The position numbers and the translations under genes are program-made. Shown here piece by piece: positions 27,422 to 37,109 of a DNA stretch of 64,000 nt; the first letter of the stretch is position 1, and each line of letters starts with the position of its first letter. Below the pieces are notes generated by a model, which ran no database searches, was not told the origin of the DNA, and was given only the letters and a program-made list of their open reading frames with translations. This DNA comes from Flavobacteriaceae bacterium NBU2973 (GTDB lineage: Bacteria > Bacteroidota > Bacteroidia > Flavobacteriales > Flavobacteriaceae), in the NCBI GenBank assembly GCA_026162565.1, contig JAOEIQ010000012.1, positions 1-64,000 of the forward strand, in the 5' to 3' direction.

Positions 27422-28031
27422 AAATATATCCTTTTTCAGAATAATATTCTAAAACTTTAGGTAGTGCATACTGCATGTTTTTTGCAGCTTTCACACTATC
27501 ATGAAACACTACAATATCTCCAGCTTTAGTATTATTAATTATGTTATTGTAACAATCTTCTTTTGATAATTCTTTTTCCCAATCAAAAGACAATACACTC
27601 CACATAATTATTTTATAGCCTAGGTTTATAAGTGCTTTTCCTTGTTTGGGGCGAATTTGTCCATAAGGAGGTCTAAATAATTTTGATTGAATTATTTTTG
27701 AAGCTTTTTCTGTATTCTCAATGTAGTCATCGGTTTTTGTTCTCCAACCTTTTATGTGATTGTTAGTGTGATTACCAATACCATGTCCTTCAGAAATAAT
27801 TCTTTTGTATATATGAGGAAGTTTTTCAACATTATTACCAATACAAAAAAAAGTAGCTGTTGCTTTATATTCTTTTAAGATATCTAAAGTCCAATCGGTA
27901 ATTTCTGGAGTTGGTCCATCGTCAAAAGTTAAATAGATAACTTTCTCATGCGGTTTTGGATTTACACTCCAGGTGTAATTTGGAAAAAGGTTTACTATAG
28001 CTTTAGGCGTTTTTATTGGTGCTAAACGCAT
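27402..28031 (-). CDS. Polysaccharide deacetylase (CE4, NodB domain)
   Basis: 209 aa, essentially one NodB domain. Motif 1 is TFDDGPTP with D37 (base) and D38 (metal). Motif 2 is H88-T-N-N-H92 (metal ligands), and motif 3 is RPPYG (120-124). It de-N-acetylates a GlcNAc polymer such as peptidoglycan or chitin-like oligosaccharide; the substrate cannot be read from sequence. No clear signal peptide is visible, so the site of action is uncertain. It is 8 nt downstream of the large DUF2723 gene on the same strand and probably co-transcribed. It converges with the thioredoxin-like gene with a 20-bp overlap. Confidence 0.88.
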   Translation of the reverse strand: MRLAPIKTPKAIVNLFPNYTWSVNPKPHEKVIYLTFDDGPTPEITDWTLDILKEYKATATFFCIGNNVEKLPHIYKRIISEGHGIGNHTNNHIKGWRTKTDDYIENTEKASKIIQSKLFRPPYGQIRPKQGKALINLGYKIIMWSVLSFDWEKELSKEDCYNNIINNTKAGDIVVFHDSVKAAKNMQYALPKVLEYYSEKGYIFKRIPG

Positions 28032-28039
28032 CGCTCTAA

Positions 28040-31000
28040 TTAATTTTCTACTAAAATAGAATCAATTGCTTGTTCTAATAAATCTCTATCAACAGGTTGT
28101 TCTTGAGGTTCATCATCTCCCATAAAGTGATCAAATAATCGTAAATAATCATTAAAGGTTTTCATCTCTGCTTCAACAAACTCTGATTCATCATAAGCAA
28201 TTGCAACATCTACTAAACCTCTATAACGTTCAATGTCAGTTATAATTTCCTCAATTAATTTTGTTTGATTCTTAAGTGTTAAGCCACTGTAATACGTTAG
28301 ATTCTCTTGGTATTTTTTTGATACATCTTTAAATAACTTACGTGCTTTATCAGTTGCTTTTACTTCGTAATAAGCACCAATGTAAGGTTCTAAAAGGGTA
28401 TAATAATTAAAGATATCTACTGGCATTTTTTCCATAGCTAAATCAGCTAACTCTTCTGCCTTATCAAGCTTATCCTCTTTAATTAATTGCTCAATTCCGC
28501 GAGCAATGTTACCTCTGTAAGTAATTCCGTTTCTACGAGTTTCTGTATCATGGTAAATATCAGTTCCGCTATTTCCCCAATCCCAGTTTTTAACCTTGTT
28601 ATACATCAAATCAGCATCAACTCGTCCCATATCAAATGGATTTGCTCTATCTACTGGTGTTTTTATTGGTACTAACTTATAGCATAAACCATCTAACTGA
28701 AGGTAGTCTTTCATCCAAACATAATCCTCGTCTCCAAAAGCGCCTCCAGTAAAGTATATAGGTCGTTTCCAATCGTTATTAGCAACAATATCCAACATTA
28801 GTAAGCGATTTCTATAAATAGCATTACCCTTTATTTTAATATACAAAGTATCTTCAATTTTGTCGGCATCTTCTGGTTTTACAATACCATAATCCAATAC
28901 GTTTTGTTTATTTACGGGAATACTGATGTTTTCGGTAGGTAAAAAATTAGAATTTATATCCTGCCTTCTAACTTGCCTCATATCAACACCATTTCTTTTG
29001 AGTAGAGTGCCATATTTAGCTCTTGGATTATCACTCGAAATAAAGTCTAATACTTGTTTAATATCTAACGTGTCTTGAGAGATGACTTCTTTAATAATAT
29101 AGTCTCTAGTTCCATGTTTATATTGATCATGCGTTAATTGAGATGGTATAGGATCGCTTTCATAAGCCTTGCGTTTCATTTGATCAATGTACCAATCTGT
29201 TTGAAATAAGCTGGTATTGACAACTCTTACATCTGTGCGCACACCTTCAATTTCTTGTAAATACCATAATGGAAACGAATCATTATCACCAATACTAAAC
29301 AGAATGGCATTTTCATCACAAGACTCCAAATACGTTCTTGCCATAGATAAGGCAGTTTTTCTACCAGAACGATCATGGTCATCCCAGTTATTGGCAACTA
29401 AAATTCCAGGAACTAAAACTAAACATGTTAATGTGATAACAGGAACTAACAATTTACTCTTACTAAATTGCCTAAAAGTATTGTAGATAGCGTATACGCC
29501 AAACCCAATCCAAATAGCAAATACATAAAATGAGCCTACTACAGAATAATCACGTTCTCTAGGTTCAAAAGGTCTAACATTGGTATACACTTGTATGGCT
29601 AAACCTGTAAATAAGAAAAACACCAACAGAACCCAAAACCACTTTTTATCTGTATTGAACAAAAAGAAGAACCCAATTAAACCTAAAATAAGAGGGAGGA
29701 AATAATAAGTGTTTCTGCCTTTGTTGTTTAAAACGTCACTTGGTAAATTGTCTTGAGAAAAACCAAGATGCATTTCGTCTATAAATTTTATACCACTTAT
29801 CCAATTACCATGCATGTCGTACTTACCTTGAATATCATCTTGACGACCTGCAAAATTCCACATAAAATAACGCCAATACATATAGCCAAGTTGATACTCT
29901 AATAAGTAAGCTATATTACTACCAAGAGATGGTTTTTCAATATCTATGATTGATCCAAAGCGCTTTAGAAATTTAGTGTAATCTTCATAGTCAACAAGAC
30001 CTTGAGCGACATTGTTTTTGAATTCAGAAACTATTTTTCTGTAGTCATTGTCCATTTGGTAATCAGGCTTCAAGTTAAAGTCTAAATAACCAGTAAACAT
30101 CATGTAATTTTCTGCGTGTTCACCACTCCACATTCTAGGTAAAATCGAAGCATGTTTAGAATTGTAGTTTTGTTTAGCGTCTTTATAATCGTTTACTATA
30201 ACATACTCACCTTTTTCTTTATCTTTTTCATATTTAGGTTTGTCATCTATATATGGATTATTCTCATCCAAACCTGAATATTGATCAGTAAATTGAGGTC
30301 CATAAAACAAATGTGTTTCAGGATATTGCTCTAAATTATAATAAGCTAATAATTCTCTTGCGCTTGACGGATTATTTTCATTAATAACGACATTGGCATT
30401 AGCTCGAATAGGGAGCATTAACCAAGAAGACGAACCTACAATTACAAACATAATACAGAGTATAGCAGTATTTACATGCTTGTTTTGAAGAGATCTTGTT
30501 TTTTTTAAACCGACATAAAATAATGCAATTAAAACGAATCCTGCGATTATAGAACCAGAATTAAACGGCAATCCAATAGAGTTTACGAAAAATATCTCCG
30601 ACACACTAAAGAAGCGTAATATATTTGGAAATAGTAATTTAAAGATAAATAGTAAAACAGCAACTGCAGCTACATTCGCTATTATGAAGTTCTTGATGGT
30701 AATATCTTTATAGTTTTTAAAGTAGTAGATTAATCCAATTGCGGGAATAGTTAATAGTCCCATAAAGTGTACGCCAAAAGACATACCAATTACTAGAGAA
30801 ATTAATATAAGCCATTTATTTCCTCTAGGTTTATTCATGTCAGATTCCCAACGCAATCCAAGATAAAACATTACAGACATTATAAGTGTTGCCATGGCAT
30901 ATACTTCGGTCTCGGCAGCATTAAACCAAAACGAGTCTGTAAAAGCAAAAGCTAAACTTCCCACAAAAGCACTACCAACAATTGCTTGACCTTGAGAGCC

Positions 31001-31342
31001 TTCAAGATTTGTGTAGCCTACTATTTTTCTTAATAATAATGAAATAGACCAAAACATAAACAAAATAGTAAATGCACTAGATACGGCACTCATCATATTC
31101 ATAACAAACCCAATATTCTCTGGATTACCGAATGCAAAAATTGAGAAAAAAGCTCCTAATATTTGAAATAAAGGCGCTCCTGGTGGATGACCAACTTGTA
31201 ATTTAGATGAGGTTAAAATATACTCTCCTGCATCCCAAAAACTAACAGTAGGCTCTACCGTTAAACTGTATGTAATTAATGCTATTATAAAGGCTAACCA
31301 ACCTAAAATGGTATTCCATTTCTTGAAGTTGAAATGTGACAT
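28040..31342 (-). CDS. DUF2723 (TMEM260-like) membrane protein, probable protein O-glycosyltransferase (GT117)
   Basis: 1100 aa. The N-terminal about 330 residues have many membrane segments, with an early acidic loop (VEPTVSFWDAGEYILTSSKLQVGHPPGAP) that in GT-C enzymes carries the catalytic Asp/Glu. A second membrane cluster lies at about 545-660. The remaining C-terminal part is soluble, starting with DENAILFSIGDNDSFPLWYLQE, and ends in helical TPR-like repeats (about 960-1080). The family is placed with GT-C glycosyltransferases and includes human TMEM260, an O-mannosyltransferase; Bacteroidota O-glycosylate many exported proteins. The acceptor and sugar here are inferred. It is followed closely by the deacetylase gene. 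Confidence 0.8.
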   Translation of the reverse strand: MSHFNFKKWNTILGWLAFIIALITYSLTVEPTVSFWDAGEYILTSSKLQVGHPPGAPLFQILGAFFSIFAFGNPENIGFVMNMMSAVSSAFTILFMFWSISLLLRKIVGYTNLEGSQGQAIVGSAFVGSLAFAFTDSFWFNAAETEVYAMATLIMSVMFYLGLRWESDMNKPRGNKWLILISLVIGMSFGVHFMGLLTIPAIGLIYYFKNYKDITIKNFIIANVAAVAVLLFIFKLLFPNILRFFSVSEIFFVNSIGLPFNSGSIIAGFVLIALFYVGLKKTRSLQNKHVNTAILCIMFVIVGSSSWLMLPIRANANVVINENNPSSARELLAYYNLEQYPETHLFYGPQFTDQYSGLDENNPYIDDKPKYEKDKEKGEYVIVNDYKDAKQNYNSKHASILPRMWSGEHAENYMMFTGYLDFNLKPDYQMDNDYRKIVSEFKNNVAQGLVDYEDYTKFLKRFGSIIDIEKPSLGSNIAYLLEYQLGYMYWRYFMWNFAGRQDDIQGKYDMHGNWISGIKFIDEMHLGFSQDNLPSDVLNNKGRNTYYFLPLILGLIGFFFLFNTDKKWFWVLLVFFLFTGLAIQVYTNVRPFEPRERDYSVVGSFYVFAIWIGFGVYAIYNTFRQFSKSKLLVPVITLTCLVLVPGILVANNWDDHDRSGRKTALSMARTYLESCDENAILFSIGDNDSFPLWYLQEIEGVRTDVRVVNTSLFQTDWYIDQMKRKAYESDPIPSQLTHDQYKHGTRDYIIKEVISQDTLDIKQVLDFISSDNPRAKYGTLLKRNGVDMRQVRRQDINSNFLPTENISIPVNKQNVLDYGIVKPEDADKIEDTLYIKIKGNAIYRNRLLMLDIVANNDWKRPIYFTGGAFGDEDYVWMKDYLQLDGLCYKLVPIKTPVDRANPFDMGRVDADLMYNKVKNWDWGNSGTDIYHDTETRRNGITYRGNIARGIEQLIKEDKLDKAEELADLAMEKMPVDIFNYYTLLEPYIGAYYEVKATDKARKLFKDVSKKYQENLTYYSGLTLKNQTKLIEEIITDIERYRGLVDVAIAYDESEFVEAEMKTFNDYLRLFDHFMGDDEPQEQPVDRDLLEQAIDSILVEN

Positions 31343-31446
31343 ATAATCTTTTGTTTAAAAGCTTGGGCGAATTTACTAATAAATCTCATATTCAGAAGAT
31401 TTTTAAGTAAACGTTAAGGAATAAGTTTTATTTTCCATTAAAAATG

Positions 31447-31477
31447 TTTGCGCAAATAAAACTTTGTTTTAAATTTG
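31447..31477 (+). promoter_or_regulatory. Promoter of tRNA-Gln
   Basis: TTTG (31447-31450), a 19-nt spacer and TAAATTTG (31470-31477) match the Bacteroidota consensus exactly, 17 nt before the tRNA. Confidence 0.75.
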
Positions 31478-31494
31478 CATCCTCATTTACACAA

Positions 31495-31567
31495 TGGCCT
31501 ATGGTGTAACTGGCAACACGTCTGGTTTTGGTCCAGAAGAGTCTAGGTTCGAGCCCTAGTAGGCCAA
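31495..31567 (+). tRNA. tRNA-Gln (anticodon TTG)
   Basis: A 73-nt cloverleaf. The acceptor stem is TGGCCTA (31495-31501) with TAGGCCA (31560-31566) and discriminator A at 31567. The anticodon stem is TCTGG/CCAGA around loop TTTTGGT, giving TTG, which reads CAA. The T arm is CTAGG-TTCGAGC-CCTAG. CCA is not encoded. An intrinsic terminator follows 13 nt later. Confidence 0.95.
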
Positions 31568-31579
31568 CAAGTAATTTGT

Positions 31580-31610
31580 AATCCCAATTCTTTTTGAGTT
31601 GGGATTTTTT
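31580..31610 (+). terminator. Intrinsic terminator of tRNA-Gln
   Basis: The 11-bp stem AATCCCAATTC/GAGTTGGGATT (31580-31590 and 31596-31606, one G-T pair) has a TTTTT loop and is followed by a T-tract. It sits between the tRNA and the convergent stress-protein gene and may serve both. Confidence 0.85.
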
Positions 31611-31628
31611 GTTTAATTGTGTTCCAGA

Positions 31629-32453
31629 TTATATTTTAAAAGTAATTACAGGTCTATTAGCATGATTAACTAAATCCTCACTGATACTGCCGTTAAAAAA
31701 ATGGGCAATTCCTTGTCTTCCATGTGTGCTAATACCAATCAAATCGGCATTAATGGATTTAGAAAAATTTAAAATACCTTCCTCTACGGTTTCATCATTG
31801 TAAATGTTGATACTATTGTTTTTGTAATTGTAATCTCTAGTAAATTCTTTTATTCTTTCATTTGCTTGAGCAGTAGTAATAAAATTACTGGCAGTTATTA
31901 CCAATAATAGATGTAATTTGGCATCAAAAGATTCTGCCAGTTTAGCTGCTTGTTTATAAGTCTCTCTATTATCTTTATTAAAATCAGATGCAAATACAAA
32001 ATTATCTACTTGGAAGTTTTGATGTTTGTTTTTAATTACTAAAACTGGTACATGAGAATTTCTAACAACTTTTTCAGTATTAGAACCAATAAACATCTCT
32101 TTAAAGCCATCCGCTCCATGAGAGCCCATCACGATCATATCTATCGAGTGATCATTACATATCTCTTTAATATTGCTGAAGCCTTTTTTAAACTCTACAG
32201 TTTCATGTACTGTTATGCCATTCAAATAGTCCTCTTGCATGACATTTTCAAAACGTTTGTGTGCTAGTTTCATAAAAAACATGGCTTCAGGTAATTCACT
32301 ATGTGAGCTCAAAGCATCTACTTGATGCAAAGGCAGTTCAAGCATATGCATTAAATAAATTTCAGCGTTATAGTCTCTTGCTATTTGAGCTGCAACTTTT
32401 AAAGCATTTTCTGCTTCTTCTGAAAAGTCAGTTGGAACAAGAATTTTTTTCAT
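31629..32453 (-). CDS. Universal stress protein, tandem UspA domains
   Basis: 274 aa. Two Usp domains in tandem (about 1-145 and 150-274). The first begins with MKKILVPTDFSEEAENAL and carries the ATP-binding pattern GSHGADGFKEMFIGS (G-x2-G-x9-G-S). The second ends with THGRQGIAHFFNGS, where the first Gly is replaced by Ser but the rest is kept. It is a cytoplasmic stress-response protein; the family binds ATP or AMP, but the precise function is not known. It stands alone, divergent from rimP and convergent with tRNA-Gln. Confidence 0.9.
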   Translation of the reverse strand: MKKILVPTDFSEEAENALKVAAQIARDYNAEIYLMHMLELPLHQVDALSSHSELPEAMFFMKLAHKRFENVMQEDYLNGITVHETVEFKKGFSNIKEICNDHSIDMIVMGSHGADGFKEMFIGSNTEKVVRNSHVPVLVIKNKHQNFQVDNFVFASDFNKDNRETYKQAAKLAESFDAKLHLLLVITASNFITTAQANERIKEFTRDYNYKNNSINIYNDETVEEGILNFSKSINADLIGISTHGRQGIAHFFNGSISEDLVNHANRPVITFKI

Positions 32454-32519
32454 AATAAGTTAGTTTTAGAGAAGACATATTCCTTTAAATTTAAGAATAA
32501 AAATTGACATAGTAATAAG

Positions 32520-32551
32520 TTGCAGAAATCAATTTAAATGTTGTATATTTG
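32520..32551 (+). promoter_or_regulatory. Promoter of the rimP-nusA-infB operon
   Basis: TTG (32520-32522), a 21-nt spacer and TATATTTG (32544-32551) fit the Bacteroidota promoter. Transcription should start near 32558. This rules out any rimP start upstream of that point. Confidence 0.7.
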
Positions 32552-32576
32552 CAGCGTTGAAAAAGAAATGAAAGTA

Positions 32577-32607
32577 AAAGAGGGGATAAAAAATCCCCTC
32601 TTTTTAT
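32577..32607 (+). promoter_or_regulatory. Terminator-like leader hairpin before rimP (candidate attenuator)
   Basis: A perfect 11-bp stem AAAGAGGGGAT/ATCCCCTCTTT (32577-32587 and 32593-32603) has an AAAAA loop and a run of five T from 32601. It has the form of an intrinsic terminator, placed about 20 nt after the predicted transcription start and 10 nt before the rimP ATG, so most of the operon depends on passing it. Confidence 0.7.
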
Positions 32608-32615
32608 ACAAGAAA

Positions 32616-33077
32616 ATGTTAGAAAAAAGAGTTCAAGAATTACTTAATGAAGCATTAGAGAATCGAAGCGATTTGTTTCTAATTTCTTTAACCGTTACAT
32701 CAGATGCTGTAATAAAAGTTATAATTGATGGCGATAAAGGTGTTAAGGTCGAAGATTGCATATATGTAAGTAGAGCTATTGAACATGAACTAGATAGAGA
32801 AGAGCAAGATTTTTCTCTAGAGGTTATGTCGGCTGGTGCTTCCGAACCTTTATCAAACATTAGACAGTATTCAAAAAATATTGGTAGAACATTAGAAGTA
32901 AAAACAGAAACCTCTAAAATTGAAGGCGAATTAATAAATGCCGACGATAAAGAGATTATTTTACAATGGAAAGCCAGAGAACCTAAACCAGTTGGTAAAG
33001 GAAAAAGAGTAGTTCAAAAAACAGAAAATATAGCTTACAATACTATAAAAGAAGCTAGAGTAGTGATTAAATTTTAA
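32616..33077 (+). CDS. rimP: Ribosome maturation factor RimP
   Basis: 153 aa from the ATG at 32616. It has the RimP N-terminal alpha/beta domain (about 1-75; LFLISLTVTSDAVIKVIIDGDKGVKVEDC, then SRAIEHELD) and the C-terminal SH3-like domain (about 80-153; SLEVMSAGASEPL, GRTLEV, IILQWKAREPKPVG). It supports 30S subunit maturation. I chose 32616 because the open frame upstream extends into the promoter; an in-frame ATG at 32568 is still downstream of the predicted transcription start and would add 16 residues by reading through the leader hairpin. It is the first gene of rimP-nusA-infB. Confidence 0.9.
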   Translation: MLEKRVQELLNEALENRSDLFLISLTVTSDAVIKVIIDGDKGVKVEDCIYVSRAIEHELDREEQDFSLEVMSAGASEPLSNIRQYSKNIGRTLEVKTETSKIEGELINADDKEIILQWKAREPKPVGKGKRVVQKTENIAYNTIKEARVVIKF

Positions 33078-33089
33078 TTCAAGAGAGTT

Positions 33090-34322
33090 ATGGAAAACAT
33101 TGCACTGATTGAGTCATTTTCAGAATTTAAGGACGATAAGTTAATAGATCGTGTAACCTTAATGGCAATATTAGAAGATGTATTAAGAAATGCACTAAAA
33201 AAGAAATTTGGAGATGATGACAACTTTGATATCATTATCAATCCAGATAAAGGCGATTTAGAAATTTGGAGAAATAGAATAGTTGTGGCAGATGGAGACG
33301 TAGAAGAGCCAAATCAAGAAATCTCATTAACAGAAGCACGTAAAATTGAGCCAGATTTTGAAGTTGGAGAAGATGTGTCTGAAGAAGTGAAACTTGTAGA
33401 TTTAGGGCGACGTTCTATTTTGGCTTTGCGTCAAAACTTAATCTCTAAAATTCAAGAGCACGATAATACTAATATATACAAGCAGTTTAAAGATCTTGAA
33501 GGAGAAATTTATACAGCAGAAGTGCATCACATTCGTCATAGAGCAATCATATTGTTAGATGATGAAGGGAATGAAATTATCTTGCCAAAAGATAAACAAA
33601 TACCTTCAGATTTCTTTAGAAAAGGTGAAAACGTTAGAGGTGTTATTGAGAGCGTTGAGTTAAAAGGTAGTAAGCCAGCAATCATTATGTCTAGAACTGC
33701 TCCTATGTTTTTAGAAAAACTATTTGAGCAAGAAATACCTGAAGTTTTTGACGGTCTAATCACCATTAAAAGTGTTGTTAGAATTCCTGGTGAGAAAGCT
33801 AAAGTAGCGGTAGATTCTTATGATGACAGAATTGACCCTGTAGGTGCTTGTGTTGGAATGAAAGGATCACGTATTCATGGTATTGTTCGTGAATTAGGAA
33901 ACGAAAACATAGACGTAATAAACTATACCAATAACTTACAACTATTTATTACTAGAGCGTTGAGTCCAGCAAGAGTTACATCTGTTAAAATAGATGAAGA
34001 ATCTAAAAGAGCTGAAGTTATATTACGCCCAGAAGAAGTAAGCAAGGCAATTGGTCGAGGAGGGCATAATATTCGTCTAGCAGGACAATTAACGGGTTAT
34101 GAAATAGATGTGTTTAGAGAAGGAGCAGAAGAAGATGTAGAGCTAACAGAATTCTCTGATGAAATCGATGCTTGGGTTATCGAGGAGTTAGCTAAAATAG
34201 GTTTAGACACTGCAAAAAGTGTATTAGAACAAGATGTTGATGATCTTGTTAAAAGAACAGATTTAGAAGAAGAAACAATACATGATGTAGTTAGAATTCT
34301 AAAAGAAGAATTCGAAGATTAA
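33090..34322 (+). CDS. nusA: Transcription termination/antitermination factor NusA
   Basis: 410 aa. RNA-polymerase-binding N-terminal domain (about 1-130), S1 domain (about 135-200) and two KH domains (about 230-290, DPVGACVGMKGSRIHGIVREL; about 300-350, SKAIGRGGHNIRLAGQLTGYEIDV). A short acidic helical tail (about 355-410) takes the place of the longer proteobacterial repeats. NusA modulates pausing, termination and antitermination. It starts 12 nt after rimP. The terminator-like hairpin in the operon leader makes autoregulation by NusA a natural hypothesis. Confidence 0.95.
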   Translation: MENIALIESFSEFKDDKLIDRVTLMAILEDVLRNALKKKFGDDDNFDIIINPDKGDLEIWRNRIVVADGDVEEPNQEISLTEARKIEPDFEVGEDVSEEVKLVDLGRRSILALRQNLISKIQEHDNTNIYKQFKDLEGEIYTAEVHHIRHRAIILLDDEGNEIILPKDKQIPSDFFRKGENVRGVIESVELKGSKPAIIMSRTAPMFLEKLFEQEIPEVFDGLITIKSVVRIPGEKAKVAVDSYDDRIDPVGACVGMKGSRIHGIVRELGNENIDVINYTNNLQLFITRALSPARVTSVKIDEESKRAEVILRPEEVSKAIGRGGHNIRLAGQLTGYEIDVFREGAEEDVELTEFSDEIDAWVIEELAKIGLDTAKSVLEQDVDDLVKRTDLEEETIHDVVRILKEEFED

Positions 34323-34353
34323 GAAAATTAAAGAGTTATTTTAAAGGCAATTT

Positions 34354-37041
34354 ATGGCTGAAACAATTAGATTAAATAAAGTTTTACGTGAGCTAAACAT
34401 TTCTTTAGATCGAGCAGTTGACTTTTTAGAAAGCAAAGGTGTCGAAATAGAGAAGCGTCCAACTACCAAAATTTCCGAGGAAGTTTACCAACTACTTTCC
34501 GGAGAGTTTCAAACAGATGCTACAAAAAAAATGGCATCTCAAGAGGTAAGCGAAGCAAAACTTAAAGAAAAAGAAGAACTTCGTTTAAAACGTGAAAAAG
34601 AGCTCGAAGAAAAACAAAAAGCTGAAGAAGCTAGAGCAAAAGAAAGAGCAAGAGAAGAAGTTGTTAAGGCCAAAGTTGAACTAACTGGACCAAAAAAAGT
34701 TGGTACTATAGATTTAAATCCAGTTAAAAAAGAAGAGCCTAAAAAAGAAGAAGTTAAGGCAAAAGATGAACAGAAACCTGAACCTAAACCAGAACCTGTA
34801 GCTAAAGAAACTCCTAGAAAAGAATTGGAGCCTAAAAAAGTTATTAAACGCAATGAAGAAGGTGAAGAAATTGTTGAGGAAAAGGTTAAAACACAATACA
34901 AAAAACTATCTGGTCCAAAAATCGCTGGAGATAAAATTGACTTAAGCCAATTCAATAAACCAAAGAAAAAGAAAGAGGACAAAAAGTCTGATGCAGATTC
35001 TAATAAGAAAAAGCGAAGAAGAATCAGTAAAGTATCAGATAACCCTAGAGTTCAAAGACAGCAAGCAGGAGGTAATAACAACCGAAATAATTCAAGAGGT
35101 AAAGGAAGAAAGTCTGCAGTCGTTAAAGAAGAGCCAAGTGCAGAAGAAGTACAAAAGCAGGTTAGAGAAACACTTGAAAAACTTCAAGGAAAATCTAAAA
35201 AAGGAAAAGCAGCAAAATATAGACGAGAAAAAAGAGATCAGCACAGAGAGCAAAGTGAAAAAGATTTAGAGCTTGCTGCAGCGGAATCTAAAATTCTTAA
35301 AGTAACAGAGTTTGTTACTGCTAGTGAAGTGGCAACAATGATGGACGTTTCTGTTACAAAAATTATTTCTGCATGTATGTCTTTAGGGATGATGGTTACC
35401 ATGAACCAACGTCTGGATGCCGAAACCTTATCTATAGTTGCAGAGGAATTTGGCTTTAAAGTAGAATTTGTAACAGCAGATTTAGAAGAATCCATTGAAG
35501 AAGAGGTTGATGCTCCAGAAGATTTAAAACATCGTGCTCCAATAGTCACAGTAATGGGTCACGTAGATCATGGTAAAACATCTTTATTAGATTATATACG
35601 TGAAGAAAATGTAATTGCTGGAGAATCGGGCGGAATTACACAACATATTGGTGCTTATGGTGTTCAGCTTGATAGTGGGCAAAAAATAGCCTTCCTAGAT
35701 ACACCAGGTCACGAAGCCTTTACAGCCATGCGTGCTCGTGGAGCTCAAGTTACTGATATTGCCATTATTGTTGTAGCTGCCGATGATGATATTATGCCTC
35801 AAACTAAAGAGGCAATTTCACATGCTCAAGCTGCTGGAGTACCAATTGTATTTGCAATTAATAAAATAGATAAGCCTAATGCAAATCCTGATAAGATTAA
35901 AGAAGGACTTGCAAATATGAATTTATTAGTGGAAGATTGGGGTGGAAAAATACAATCTCATGACATTTCTGCTAAAATGGGAACAGGTGTTAAAGAGCTG
36001 CTAGAAAAGGTTTTACTTGAAGCTGAATTATTAGAACTTACAGCCAATCCAGATAAAAATGCGAAAGGAACAGTTGTAGAAGCATTTTTAGATAAAGGTC
36101 GTGGATATGTTTCAACAATTTTAGTTCAAGAAGGAACTCTAAAAATAGGAGATTATGTACTTGCTGGTAAAAATAGTGGTAAGGTAAAAGCGATGCATGA
36201 TGAGCGTGGTAATGATGTTTTAGAAGCTGGACCATCAACACCTGTATCTATACTAGGTTTAGACGGAGCACCTCAAGCAGGAGATAAGTTTAACGTATTT
36301 GCTGATGAGCGTGAAGCGAAACAAATTGCTGCTAAACGTACACAGTTACAACGTGAACAATCAGTTCGAACTACCAAAACATTAACATTAGATGAAATAG
36401 GTAGACGTATTGCTTTAGGTACATTTAAAGAATTAAATATCATACTTAAAGGTGACGTGGATGGTTCTGTAGAAGCATTAACAGATTCATTCCAGAAGCT
36501 ATCTACTGAAGAAATTCAAGTAAATATCATTCATAAAGCCGTAGGAGCCATAACTGAAAGTGATGTGTTGTTAGCTACTGCTTCAGATGCTATTATTATT
36601 GGATTTAATGTGAGACCAATGGGTAATGCACGTCAAATTGCTGATAAAGAAGAAGTGGATATCAGAATGTACTCAATTATTTATGATGCTATTAATGATC
36701 TGAAAGATGCGATGGAAGGTATGTTATCTCCAGAACTTAAAGAAGAAATTACGGGTACGGCAGAAATTAGAGAAATATTTAAAGTGTCTAAAATTGGAAG
36801 TATCGCTGGTTGTATGGTTACAAACGGAAAAATATTTAGAAATTCAGGTATTCGATTAATTAGAGATGGTGTGGTAATTTACACTGGAGAATTAGCATCT
36901 TTAAAACGTTTTAAAGACGACGTTAAGGAAGTTTCTAAAGGATACGATTGTGGTATGCAAGTTAAAAACTACAACGATATTAAAGAAGGCGATATAATTG
37001 AAGCTTTCCAAGAAGTTGAGGTAAAAAAGAAATTAAAATAA
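34354..37041 (+). CDS. infB: Translation initiation factor IF-2
   Basis: 895 aa. A short N-terminal IF2 helical domain (about 1-55) is followed by a long Lys/Glu/Pro-rich linker (about 60-310) and a second small IF2_N domain (about 318-370, [18 protein letters not shown]). The G domain begins near 395, with G1 at 402-409 (GHVDHGKT), DTPGHEAF and NKIDKPNAN. Domains II-IV follow, with the fMet-tRNA-binding C-terminus to 895. It delivers initiator tRNA to the ribosome. It is the last gene of the operon and is followed by an intrinsic terminator. Confidence 0.97.
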   Translation: MAETIRLNKVLRELNISLDRAVDFLESKGVEIEKRPTTKISEEVYQLLSGEFQTDATKKMASQEVSEAKLKEKEELRLKREKELEEKQKAEEARAKERAREEVVKAKVELTGPKKVGTIDLNPVKKEEPKKEEVKAKDEQKPEPKPEPVAKETPRKELEPKKVIKRNEEGEEIVEEKVKTQYKKLSGPKIAGDKIDLSQFNKPKKKKEDKKSDADSNKKKRRRISKVSDNPRVQRQQAGGNNNRNNSRGKGRKSAVVKEEPSAEEVQKQVRETLEKLQGKSKKGKAAKYRREKRDQHREQSEKDLELAAAESKILKVTEFVTASEVATMMDVSVTKIISACMSLGMMVTMNQRLDAETLSIVAEEFGFKVEFVTADLEESIEEEVDAPEDLKHRAPIVTVMGHVDHGKTSLLDYIREENVIAGESGGITQHIGAYGVQLDSGQKIAFLDTPGHEAFTAMRARGAQVTDIAIIVVAADDDIMPQTKEAISHAQAAGVPIVFAINKIDKPNANPDKIKEGLANMNLLVEDWGGKIQSHDISAKMGTGVKELLEKVLLEAELLELTANPDKNAKGTVVEAFLDKGRGYVSTILVQEGTLKIGDYVLAGKNSGKVKAMHDERGNDVLEAGPSTPVSILGLDGAPQAGDKFNVFADEREAKQIAAKRTQLQREQSVRTTKTLTLDEIGRRIALGTFKELNIILKGDVDGSVEALTDSFQKLSTEEIQVNIIHKAVGAITESDVLLATASDAIIIGFNVRPMGNARQIADKEEVDIRMYSIIYDAINDLKDAMEGMLSPELKEEITGTAEIREIFKVSKIGSIAGCMVTNGKIFRNSGIRLIRDGVVIYTGELASLKRFKDDVKEVSKGYDCGMQVKNYNDIKEGDIIEAFQEVEVKKKLK

Positions 37042-37057
37042 CAACCTTATTTATACC

Positions 37058-37090
37058 AAAAAGCGACTCGAAAAGAGTCGCTTTTTTTTA
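37058..37090 (+). terminator. Intrinsic terminator of rimP-nusA-infB
   Basis: The stem AAGCGACTC/GAGTCGCTT (37061-37069 and 37075-37083) with loop GAAAA is followed by a run of T. Flanking A and T runs can lengthen the stem and make it work in both directions, also for the convergent SPOR gene. Confidence 0.9.
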
Positions 37091-37109
37091 TGTAGTTTAT
37101 GTAATAAAC

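Noticed and set aside
32538-32615. Upstream ATG extending rimP by 26 codons
   Set aside because: It lies inside the predicted promoter, upstream of the likely transcription start.
34539-34982. 147-codon antisense frame opposite infB
   Set aside because: It mirrors the Lys/Glu-rich linker of IF-2, giving a Ser/Phe/Leu-rich product with no features. infB itself is certain.
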